From NCBI GenBank assembly GCA_963710975.1, contig CAVQCG010000001.1, positions 310,001 to 374,000 of the forward strand: a stretch of 64,000 nt of DNA, in the 5' to 3' direction. How positions within the stretch are numbered: the stretch's first letter is position 1; each line of letters starts with the position of its first letter. This document shows positions 33,390 through 41,814 of this stretch, piece after piece. The notes below the pieces were generated by a model. It was not told where the DNA came from. It saw nothing but the letters and a program-made list of their open reading frames with translations, and did not search any database. A program made the translations under genes and the position numbers. The DNA comes from JBBQXH01 sp963710975 (lineage in GTDB: Bacteria; Actinomycetota; Thermoleophilia; Gaiellales; Gaiellaceae).

Positions 33390-35752
33390 CTACTCACGCA
33401 TCAGCATCGCCTGGGCCTCGCGCTCGAGGTCGACGTATGGCTCGCCGCTCACGTCGACCGCCACGCGGTCGATCGTGCCGCCCGTGAACGCCCAGGGCCG
33501 CTCGCCTGGGTAGTCGCCGGTGACCGGCTCTCCGCCGTCGCGGCCCACCGTCAGGCCCTCGCCGGCGATCGAGAACTTGCCGGGCTGGGTCTTGATGCGG
33601 CCCTCGCCCACCTTCTTGTCGCCGTGGTACAGCGAGAGGATGCCGGTGGAGACGTGGGGCGGATCCTCGCCATCCTTGTCGAACGACGCGGACAGGATCA
33701 GCTTCTCGCCGGTCGGCAGGTCCTCGGTCGCGTCGATCTTCTGCTCGATCAGCCCTACGAAGTTGTAGACGTAGTGCAACCGGCGGTCCTTGACGTAGAG
33801 CGCGTGGCCACCGAAGCGAGAGCCCTGGGCGAACAGGACACCCTCGGCGTTCCCGTCCGGCAGGTCGACCAGCGCACCGATCACGAACGAACGGTTGCGG
33901 ACGTTCACCGCCTGCGACTCCGGCACCTCGGAGGTGTCCGGGTAGTAGACGTAGCGGTTCCGGGGCGGAGACAGCACGGGCCGCGGCGTCATGAAGATCT
34001 CGAGCGCCGAGCGGTCGTCCAGCGGGAACGCCCCGTTCGCTCCGGCCTCGGCGAACCACAGGTTCTGTAGCTCGCGGACCTTGTCCCAGTTCTCGCCTGC
34101 GAGGTTGTGCAACTCCGACCGGTCTATCCTCCGTGTGGTACAGCTCCCACTCGTCGTCGTTGAAGTGGCTCCACCCGCTGATCGTCGGGTGGTTCGTGAC
34201 GGCTTTCCACCCGTCGTGCCAGATCGCACGTGAGCCGAGCATCGAGTAGAACTGCGTCGGCCGCGTGGTCGGAGCCTTCGCGTCGTCGAAGCTGTAGCGC
34301 ATGCTGACGCCGTCGAAGTCGCTCTGCACGTGGCCCTTGATCCGCTCGGGCGCCTGCACCCCGAGGACGTCCAGAACCGTCGGGACGATGTCGATCGCGT
34401 GGTGGTACTGGTCGCGCACCTCGCCCTTCGCCTTGATGCCGGCCGGCCAGGAGATGACGCACGCGTCGCTGGTGCCACCGTTGAACTCGTAGCGCTTCCA
34501 CATCTTGAACGGCGTGTTGAAGGCCATCGCCCAGCCGTTCGGGTAGTGGTTGTACGTCTTCGGGCTGCCGAGCTCGTCGAGCATGGCCAGGTTCGAGGCC
34601 ATGTCGTCGGGGATCCCGTTCGCGAACTTCATCTCGTTGACGGAGCCGTTCGGCCCGCCTTCGCCGCTGGCCCCGTTGTCCGAGACCACGATGACCATCG
34701 TGTTCTCGCGCTCACCGATCTCCTCGAGGTAGTCGAGCAGGCGCCCGATCTGGTGGTCGGCGTGTGAGAGGAACCCCGCGTACACCTCGGCCATCCGGCT
34801 GAACAATCGCTGCTCGTCGGCCGAGAGCGAGTCCCAGGGACGGGTCTCGTCCATCGTGGGGAACGGCAGGCCGTCGGGGCCGGTTCGCGTCTCGGCGGTC
34901 CCGATTGGGTTGATCGGCGGCAACTCGGTCTTCTCGGGGACGATTCCCAGTTCCTTCTGCCTCGCCAGCGTCTGCTCGCGCATTGCTTCGTAGCCCATGT
35001 CGAACCGACCCTTGTACTTGTCGGCCCACTCCTTGGGCGCGTGGTGTGGCGCGTGGGCCGCGCCGGGCGCGTAGTAGAGGAAGAACGGCTTCTCGGGGAC
35101 GACGACCTTCGCATCCTTGATGAACTCGATCGCCTTGTCGGTGATGTCCTCGGAGAAGTGGTAACCCTCCTCGGGCGACTTCGGCTGGTCGACCGGGTGG
35201 TTGTCGTAGACGAGATCGGGGTACCACTGGTTCGTCTCGGCGCCGAGAAAGCCGTACCAACGCTCGAACCCTCGGCCGCTCGGCCAGTTCCGCCGGGTCG
35301 ACGCGACGTTCATCTCGTCTTCGGGGCACAGGTGCCACTTGCCGACCATGTACGTGTTCCAGCCGAGCTCGCCGAGGATCTCGGAGAGCATCCCGTTCTC
35401 CTGCGGGATCGTGCCACTCGCGTTGGGGAATCCGATCGCTGCCTCCGTGATGCACGCCATCGAGTTGCGCGTGTGGTTGCGGCCGGTCAGCAGGCAGGAG
35501 CGCGTCGGCGAGCACAGTGCGGTGGTGTGCCATTGCGTGTAGCGCACCCCGTCGTCGGCGATCCGGTCGATGTTCGGAGTGTCGATCGGCCCGCCGTAGC
35601 AGTTCATCGCGGAGAAGCCGACGTCGTCGAGGACGATGTAGACGACATTCGGCGACGCCGTCCGGTGCCTTCGGCGGCTCGAACGGCGCCCAGTCCGGCT
35701 TCGAGTCCCGGATGTCGACGTTGACGACTCCCTGAAACGGTACCCGCGTCAT
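33390..35752 (-). CDS. Arylsulfatase (formylglycine-type), two frameshifts
   Basis: About 785 residues from ATG 35752 with AGAGGAG upstream. Metal ligands lie in NVVYIVLDDVGFSA. The formylglycine cysteine is in LCSPTRSCLLTGRNHT (CxPxR). VGKWHL, FLYYAPGAAHAPHHAP, VVSDNGASGEGG and the Lys in SPKTYNHYP-type segments follow, as in large arylsulfatases (EC 3.1.6.1). A C-terminal beta-sandwich domain covers about the last 230 residues. Shifts near 35660 and 34131 each look like one extra base. There is no signal peptide. It hydrolyses organic sulfate esters and could feed the sulfur genes nearby. Confidence 0.9.
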
Positions 35753-35927
35753 TCAGATTCTCCTCTGCTCTCGGCCTGAGCACGCGCCGTTTCAACGGGC
35801 GCCCACGCAAGACTCGGCTTCCTCCGGACACGTAGATGCATCAGAACGTGTCCTCGGACGTTTCCCCGCGATCCGGGGCACCGAAGCATCGCACAAACAC
35901 GCGTTTGGCGCGCGGTGCGGCAGCTAC

Positions 35928-36323
35928 TCAGTACCCGGCAGGGACCGGCTCCGGAGCTCCTACGCCAGAGCCCGAACTTCGTACCGACCTCACGAAACCA
36001 TTGAGCAGGACGGCGCTCAGAACGGGCACGAACATGCCAAGCGCGAAAGCATCGGGGTGCGGGTGCCGCCGGTCGAAGGCGATCTCACCCCACCAGTCCC
36101 ACCAGACGTAGATGTTCACGATCGGGATGAGCAGCAGGAACCAGGAGAGGATGTTGGCGTCAGCAACCCGCGGGACGATCACCGTGTTGAGAAGCGGCAC
36201 CCATCCGAGCCACCTCGGCATCCCGACGACATCAGCCAGCCGAGCCAGGCCAGGCGACATCACGACCGAGTTCAGCAGGATCAGGATGAAGACGATGAGC
36301 CCGATCAGCACAAAGGGATTCAT
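35928..36323 (-). CDS. DUF5684-like membrane protein
   Basis: 131 residues from ATG 36323. The family pattern is GWVPLLNTVIVPRVADANIL, then WFLLLIPIVNIYVWWDWWGE and FALGMFVPVLSAVLLNGFV. These are paired helices with conserved Pro/Asn/Trp seen in DUF5684 proteins, sometimes near signal peptidase genes. Four helices are predicted. An earlier ATG (36377) would add 18 polar residues. It is isolated, with the arylsulfatase 175 bases downstream on the same strand. Confidence 0.75.
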   Translation of the reverse strand: MNPFVLIGLIVFILILLNSVVMSPGLARLADVVGMPRWLGWVPLLNTVIVPRVADANILSWFLLLIPIVNIYVWWDWWGEIAFDRRHPHPDAFALGMFVPVLSAVLLNGFVRSVRSSGSGVGAPEPVPAGY

Positions 36324-36627
36324 GCGGGCTGACTTTACAGCTGACCGAAGTCGGATACCACTACGGCGAGGCGACACTGCCGCTTGACCGGCGAAGCCAA
36401 AAGGCCGGCCTCACCCGACGCGATCTTGTCCCGGGCGTGAGACACTCTCGGTCTTGGAACGGCTCTTGTCTCGAAGGGGTGCGGAGAACCGCTGATGCCG
36501 GCGGCTGCGGCGGCGGGCTACGCTGGTGCCGTCGCCGAGGGGAAAGCAGATTTGACGGGGACGTGTGATAGTCCAAGACGAAATGCTGAGGCTTCGGCCA
36601 GGCGCGGTGAGGGGAGAGGCGGGTCTG
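36324..36627. other. Intergenic, no gene seen
   Basis: About 300 bases between divergent starts at 36323 and 36628. It presumably holds both promoters, but no -10/-35 pair stands out and no long frame looks protein-like. Confidence 0.5.
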
Positions 36628-37126
36628 ATGGCTGCTACGGCTAAGCAAATGGCGCTGGGATGGATGCGGGTTGTCAGGTCGCAGAGGTGGGCTGGATCCG
36701 CAAGGCTTTCGCTGCTCGCGTTGGCGGTTGTGGTGCCGTTGCTCGTGGCGACCGGCTGCGGTGGAGGTCAGTCGGAGGCCGACAAGGCCAAGAGCCAGGC
36801 GTGCGACGCCAAGTCCGACATCTCCACGCAGATCGACACGCTGAAGGGCCTGCCCCTCACGGCGTCGTCGGTCGAACGCCGCGAAGACGGCGTTAGACGC
36901 GATCGAGACTGACCTGAAGACGATCGAGAACGCAATCCCGACGGTGAAGGGAAGCCTGAAGACCGAACTCCAGGACGCCACCGCGACGTTCAAGACTCAG
37001 CTACAACAGGCGGCACAGAGCGTCACGTCCGCCCAGTCGGTGCCGGAGGCTGTAGCGGCTGCGGGAGCCGCCGTGACGACGCTCGCTACGAGCTACGAGC
37101 AAGCGTTCGCGAACGTCGAGTGCTAG
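36628..37126 (+). CDS. Helical lipoprotein, one frameshift
   Basis: A lipoprotein signal (LSLLALAVVVPLLVATGCGG) is followed by a helical, Lys/Ala/Thr/Gln-rich domain: ADKAKSQACDAKSDISTQID, then AIETDLKTIENAIPTVKGSL and FKTQLQQAAQSVTSAQSVPE, ending YEQAFANVEC. One extra base near 36872 separates the two halves; removing it gives SSVNAAKTALDAIET. The joined protein (about 165 residues) looks like an exported coiled-coil/helical bundle with two Cys beyond the lipobox. No family name can be given. Confidence 0.7.
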
Positions 37127-37283
37127 GGAGCACGGAACAAAGCGTCTTACCCGTCGCCGTCAAACTCCCGCAATGGCCTGCAGCACCATCGACGACCTGC
37201 ACCGCGACGAACCACCTGTTGTGTGGCGATAGCATGGCCAGAGCGGTGCTGCTGGCGCCGGTGTTCGCCCTCCACTCGAAGCG

Positions 37284-37733
37284 ATGGGAGAAGTCGTGAG
37301 CCAGGATGAGAAGACCTACGACGGGCAGTGCTACTGCGGTGCGGTCACGATCGCCGTCACGGGCGACCCGGCGGGCGCGGGCTACTGCCACTGTGCCTCC
37401 TGCAGGAGCTGGTCAGCAGGCCCAGTCAACGCATTCACGCTCTGGAAGCCCGAAGCCGTCAAGGTAACGCAAGGGGAAGAGCACATCGGCGAGTACCACA
37501 AGAACGAGCGCAGCTATCGCCAGTGGTGCAAGCTCTGCGGCGGTCACCTGTTGACCCGGCACCCGGAGTGGGGCCTGGTCGACGTCTACGCGGCGACCAT
37601 TCCGTCGTTCCCGTTCACTCCCGGCGTGCACGTCAACTACGAGTCGACCGTGCTGCCGATGAAAGACGGCCTGCCCAAGCTCAGAGACTTCCCCGTCGAG
37701 CTGGGCGGCTCCGGCGAGACCATCCCGGAATAG
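37284..37733 (+). CDS. GFA-fold zinc protein (glutathione-dependent formaldehyde-activating family)
   Basis: 149 residues. Zinc ligands follow the family order: GQCYCGAVTI, then YCHCASCRSWS and QWCKLCGGHLLTRHP. Family members range from GFA (S-hydroxymethylglutathione synthase) to proteins of unknown role. As actinobacteria lack glutathione, the thiol partner would differ. GTG 37299, with GGGAGAA before it, is an alternative start. It stands alone. Confidence 0.9.
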   Translation: MGEVVSQDEKTYDGQCYCGAVTIAVTGDPAGAGYCHCASCRSWSAGPVNAFTLWKPEAVKVTQGEEHIGEYHKNERSYRQWCKLCGGHLLTRHPEWGLVDVYAATIPSFPFTPGVHVNYESTVLPMKDGLPKLRDFPVELGGSGETIPE

Positions 37734-38032
37734 CAAGCCGGATCGAGCCTTACCGCGATCCTGCCGTACCTATCGTCTGAAGCCGGAGCGCTTGCGCCCC
37801 TGCCAGGGCCGCGACAGATCCTCGAACGCCAAGCCCAGCGGCGGCTGATTCGCAGCGGCTGGGCTAGCGGGGTCGGGCGCTGTGAGATCGCGCTCCAGGC
37901 CCAGCGCGTATGTCCCGTTCTGTCGCCAGATTGGCGAACAGAGGGCGCGCGTGTCTCCGGCCGTGCTGATCGGCACGAGTTGCTCCGGCCTGGGCAGGTC
38001 GCGCGGCGAGTTACGAGTGAGTCCGGCCGTAC
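37734..38032. other. Intergenic, holds a short dispersed repeat
   Basis: No convincing gene. At 37781-37812 a stretch around GAGCGCTTGCGCCCCTGCCA closely resembles one at 38480-38512, in the same orientation with about four mismatches. The rest shows nothing recognisable. Confidence 0.5.
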
Positions 38033-38341
38033 TCAGTCGTGCTCCCGTCCCCTCCCGCTTCGATCCCAGGAATACGCGACACGCGCAATCCGTGGCGAGC
38101 CGTCGAGAAGCTCCGTCCAGGCCGTGAACACGGGCGATCGGTGCGGGTCGTCGACGATATCTCGGACGTACTCCACGTCCGGTCCCTCGAACACGAACAC
38201 CACCTCTCCGGAGGAAAGGTAGATCGCATGCCGGTCGAGCCCGACCACGTCCGGGTCGAACGGTGGTCCCGCCTCGATCAAGGCCTTCGCCTTGATCTCG
38301 GCATCGGGCTTGAGCCTCGCTACCACCGCAAGCTGTCGCAT
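38033..38341 (-). CDS. Conserved hypothetical protein (possible dimeric alpha-beta barrel)
   Basis: 102 residues from ATG 38341 with GGGAGG nine bases upstream. The sequence runs RQLAVVARLKPDAEIKAKAL, DRHAIYLSSGEVVFVFEGPD and EYVRDIVDDPHRSPVFTAWT, ending VAYSWDRSG. The beta-alpha-beta-beta order and short length suggest a ferredoxin-like, dimeric-barrel fold as in antibiotic-monooxygenase/EthD relatives. Active-site residues cannot be assigned. It stands alone. Confidence 0.75.
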   Translation of the reverse strand: MRQLAVVARLKPDAEIKAKALIEAGPPFDPDVVGLDRHAIYLSSGEVVFVFEGPDVEYVRDIVDDPHRSPVFTAWTELLDGSPRIARVAYSWDRSGRGREHD

Positions 38342-38658
38342 CGTCAGCCTCCCTTCCACGTCGATCCTCAACCTCGTCCCGGGGTTGGCCGATTAGCCCG
38401 GTCACGGTTTCCTCCTTGCCTCCTACGCGTTGGGTAAACCGTACTCCGTTCCCTCGGGGAGCGCGCGGGTATTAGCAGCGCCGGAAGCCCGAGCGCTTCC
38501 GACCCTGCCACGGCCCGTGGCTGCGAGGGATAACGGCAGCCCAGCCAGGCGCTCTGGAAGCTGAGCTGGCTCCTCCCTTCGGAGGATCGGCCGATCTGTC
38601 GCACGTGCGACAAATTCTCTCTATCGATAAAGCGGCCGTTTCCAGGGCCTTTCTTCAG
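38342..38658. other. Intergenic before tRNA-Pro, holds the second dispersed repeat copy
   Basis: No credible gene. The repeat at 38480-38512 matches 37781-37812. Just before the tRNA (38628-38653) AAAG-GCC/GGC-CG-CTTT on the minus strand may form a weak terminator for tRNA-Pro. Confidence 0.4.
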
Positions 38659-38732
38659 TCGGGACGGCGAGATTCGAACTCGCGACCCCCTGCTCCCAAA
38701 GCAGGTGCGCTACCAGGCTGCGCTACGTCCCG
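38659..38732 (-). tRNA. tRNA-Pro(TGG)
   Basis: A 74-base cloverleaf: acceptor CGGGACG/CGTCCCG, D stem GCGC/GCGC, anticodon stem CCTGC/GCAGG around TTTGGGA (anticodon TGG), a T arm GCGAG-TTCGAAT-CTCGC, and discriminator A. CCA is not encoded. Confidence 0.97.
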
Positions 38733-38787
38733 TGGGCTTCAGTGTAGAGAGCAAGCCTGCCGATCCGGCGACCGACGGCGTACGTTC

Positions 38788-39803
38788 CTAAACCGCATCG
38801 ACGCGGATGCGATGGATCGTCGAGTTGCCGTAGCCGCGCGGGTTCCAGGCGAGCTCCTCCGGTTGCGTCGCGCCCTTGGTGTCGGTGGCTCTGACCGCGA
38901 CCATGTGATGTCCGGGCGCAAGATTCACGGAACGCTCCCAGCGCGTGCGCCCGTAGGGCGTTTCCGCCCAGAGGGTCCGGCACGACTGCCATTCGCCGCC
39001 GTCCACCGATATCTCGACCCGCGCGATACCTCCCTCGCCGCCCCAGGCAATCCCGTCGACGGTGAGCGGACCCGCGTCGAGCGTTGCGCCGTCGAGCGGT
39101 GACGTCACGATGGCGTGCACGGCCATGACGGTCATGCGCCGTGACCCGCCTGGCGCCTCAGCGTCGGGCAGGCCGTAGTCGAGGGCCTCGAAGGCTCCGT
39201 CGTATGACCCGGTGATCACCTCGACCGAGGTGAGCCACTTCACCGAGTCCGTCGCATACCCGCCTGGGACGACCGCCCGAAGCGGCGCACTGTGCTCTGG
39301 GGAAGCGGCTCCCCGTTGATCTCCCACACGAGCAGCGTGTCCGGATGCAGCGCCTTGGCGATCGGGACGCCGCGGCCGAAGGAGACGTCACCAGGAACAC
39401 CCGGGAACGCTCCGCGGTCGCCTCCCTCGAGCACGACAGCCGTGGCCGAACGGCTCGCGCCCGCCTCGGCGAGAACGCCTGCGAGCGGCGTTCCGGTCCA
39501 GGCCGCCTCGCCGACCGCGCCGAGATCCCAGGCAACGCCTTCGGCGGGTGGGTGGTCGAAGTCGGTTCGTCGGTGCCCTGCACATTCGAGGACGACACGG
39601 AGCGTCCGGCGCGGCATCTCGCGGAGCGCATCCAGGGTCAGCAGAAGCGGCCGCTCGACCGCTCCGCCGACGGGCAGCGTGAACGATGCCGGGTCGAGAT
39701 CGGGCGGCGGAAAGTGGTCGCGCCGGAAGTGGAGGGAAGTCGGGATGCGCTCGAGCTCGAGCGCATCGAGCGGGGTCGGGCGCGTCTCGGGCTCGTATTC
39801 CAT
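38788..39803 (-). CDS. Sulfite oxidase-family molybdopterin enzyme, one frameshift
   Basis: Begins at ATG 39803: RIPTSLHFRRDHFPPPDLDP, then LVLECAGHRR-type VVLECAGHRRTDFDHP with the Mo-binding Cys, VAWDLGAVGEAAWTGTPLAG and AKALHPDTLLVWEINGEPLP. After a shift near 39298 (one C apparently missing from a C run) it continues PEHSAPLRAVVPGGYATDSV, KWLTSVEV and a C-terminal dimerisation domain with VEISVDGGEWQ. About 338 residues, no haem or signal peptide. It oxidises sulfite or a related substrate in the cytoplasm and fits the sulfatase and sulfate-uptake genes in this half of the window. Confidence 0.9.
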
Positions 39804-39848
39804 AGCGGAACTCTAGAGACCGACGCTCGTTCGGTAGCCTCAGCGCCC

Positions 39849-40826
39849 GTGGTCGACGCGCCCATCACACCCGAGCTTGCGGAGCTCGAGGCGACTCCAT
39901 CCGGTCGAGCGCGGCCCCTGCTCGGCTATGCGATGGTCGTTGCGGCCGCCTCGCTCTGGGCGGTGAACGGCGTCCTCGCGAAGGTCGTCATCGAGTCGGG
40001 CGGGGTCTCGACCTACCGCCTGGCCGAGATCCGCTGCGCGGGTGCCGCAGTCCTGTTCGTGGCGGCCGTGGCCGTCCTCCGGCCACGCTCGCTCGGTATC
40101 GAGCCGAAGGAGATCCCGTGGCTGCTCGCCTTCGGCGTGCTGGGCCTCGCGTTCGTCCAGTTCCTCTACTTCGTCGGCATCACGCGGCTCGATGTCGGGA
40201 TCGCGCTCGTGCTCCAGTACCTCGCGCCGGTTTGGGTGGCTCTCTACGCGCGCTTCTTCGTCCGCGAGCAGGTCCGGCGGCGGCTCTGGTACGGGCTCGC
40301 GCTGGCGCTCGTCGGCCTGGGCGTCGTCACCGAGCTCTGGCGTGGCGGCGCGCTCAACGGCGTCGGCGTTGCCGCCTGCCTCGCCGCGTCGTTCGCCTAC
40401 GCCGGCTACATCCTCCTCGCGGAACGCGGCCTGAGAAGGGGACGCGACGTGCTCTCGCTGCTCGCGTGGGGATTTGTCTTTGCAACGTTGTTCTGGACGG
40501 TCGTCCAGCCGTGGTGGAGCTTTCCGACGGACCTTCTCGACGACGATGTCTCACTTCTCGGGCGCCTATCCGGCACGAGCCTGCCGCTGTGGCTCTTGCT
40601 CCTGGCCATCATCGTCTTCGGGACGTTCGTCCCGTTCATCCTGATGGTCGGTGCGTTGCACCACCTCCCCGCGACCCGGGTCACGGTCACCGCGATGATC
40701 GAGCCGGTCGTCGCCTCGGTCGTGGCGTTCGCATGGCTCGAAGAGGCACTCGGCGCGGCCCAGATCGCCGGCGGCGTGCTCGTGCTCGGAGGCGTGGCGC
40801 TCGCGCAGACAGCCCGCGCAACCTGA
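39849..40826 (+). CDS. EamA/DMT-superfamily permease
   Basis: 325 residues from GTG 39849 with ten helices in two repeats. The first opens LLGYAMVVAAASLWAVNGVL, and the second is marked by ACLAASFAYAGYILLAERGL and TVTAMIEPVVASVVAFAWLE, the usual DMT end. The start lies 45 bases from the divergent sulfite oxidase gene. Substrate unknown. Confidence 0.9.
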   Translation: MVDAPITPELAELEATPSGRARPLLGYAMVVAAASLWAVNGVLAKVVIESGGVSTYRLAEIRCAGAAVLFVAAVAVLRPRSLGIEPKEIPWLLAFGVLGLAFVQFLYFVGITRLDVGIALVLQYLAPVWVALYARFFVREQVRRRLWYGLALALVGLGVVTELWRGGALNGVGVAACLAASFAYAGYILLAERGLRRGRDVLSLLAWGFVFATLFWTVVQPWWSFPTDLLDDDVSLLGRLSGTSLPLWLLLLAIIVFGTFVPFILMVGALHHLPATRVTVTAMIEPVVASVVAFAWLEEALGAAQIAGGVLVLGGVALAQTARAT

Positions 40827-40869
40827 CGGTCTCCAACACGGGCACGAGAATGCGGGCTACTCTGAGTGA

Positions 40870-41814
40870 GTGGTGAAGCGGGTTCTTCTCGCGTCGCCCC
40901 GCGGGTACTGCGCCGGGGTCGAGCGTGCGATCGATACTGTCGAGCAGGCCCTGGAGGTCTCCGGCCCTCCGGTCTACGTCCGGCGCCAGATCGTTCACAA
41001 CGCGCACGTCGTGCGGGATCTCGAGAGCCGTGGCGCCATCTTCGTCGAGAGCGAGGATGAGGTTCCCCCGGGTGAGCTTGTCATCTTCTCCGCACATGGA
41101 GTTGCACCCTCGGTGCACGAGAACGCGCGGGCCCTCGGCCTGCACGCGGTGGACGCCACCTGCCCGCTCGTGACGAAGGTTCACGCCGAAGCACGGCAGT
41201 ATGCGGCGCTCGGGTACACGATCTTCCTGATCGGCCATGCCGGTCACGACGAGGTCGAGGGAACGCTCGGCGAAGCCCCCGACTCGATCCTGCTCGTCCA
41301 GTCGCTCGACGACGCGCGGCAGGTCATTCCCCCGCAGACGGAACGGCTCGCCTATCTCACCCAGACGACGCTCTCCGTCGACGAGACGGCCGGGATCATC
41401 GCGGTGCTCAGGCGCCGGTTCCCCGGGATCGCTGCTCCCAAGAAGGACGACATCTGTTACGCGACCTCGAATCGACAGTGGGCGGTCAAGGCCATGCTCT
41501 CGGAGGTCGACCTCGTGCTCGTGATCGGCTCGCGGAACAGCTCGAACTCGAACCGGCTCGTCGACGTCGCTCGAGCGGCGAGCGTGCCGGCGTACCTGAT
41601 CGACGACGAGACAGAGATCGAGGACGCCTGGCTCGACGGGGTCGAGACGGTTGGCGTCACGTCGGGCGCCTCTGCTCCCGAGCGACTCGTCCACTCCGTC
41701 TGCGCCTGGTTCTCGGAGCGTGGAGCGACGGAGGTGAGACCGCACCGGACGGTGCACGAAGACGTCACGTTCAAGCTTCCGCTGCTGCCCCTGGCGGAGC
41801 TCGCCGCGCGCTGA
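40870..41814 (+). CDS. ispH: 4-Hydroxy-3-methylbut-2-enyl diphosphate reductase
   Basis: 314 residues; the last step of the MEP isoprenoid pathway, making IPP and DMAPP. The three Fe-S cysteines are in SPRGYCAGVERA, VDATCPLVTKVHAEA and DDICYATSNRQWAV. Catalytic Glu and His motifs include IVHNAHVV, FSAHGVAP and IGHAGHDEVEGT. GTG 40870 or 40873 starts the gene. It converges on ileS, the two stops being next to each other (41814/41815). Confidence 0.97.
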   Translation: MVKRVLLASPRGYCAGVERAIDTVEQALEVSGPPVYVRRQIVHNAHVVRDLESRGAIFVESEDEVPPGELVIFSAHGVAPSVHENARALGLHAVDATCPLVTKVHAEARQYAALGYTIFLIGHAGHDEVEGTLGEAPDSILLVQSLDDARQVIPPQTERLAYLTQTTLSVDETAGIIAVLRRRFPGIAAPKKDDICYATSNRQWAVKAMLSEVDLVLVIGSRNSSNSNRLVDVARAASVPAYLIDDETEIEDAWLDGVETVGVTSGASAPERLVHSVCAWFSERGATEVRPHRTVHEDVTFKLPLLPLAELAAR

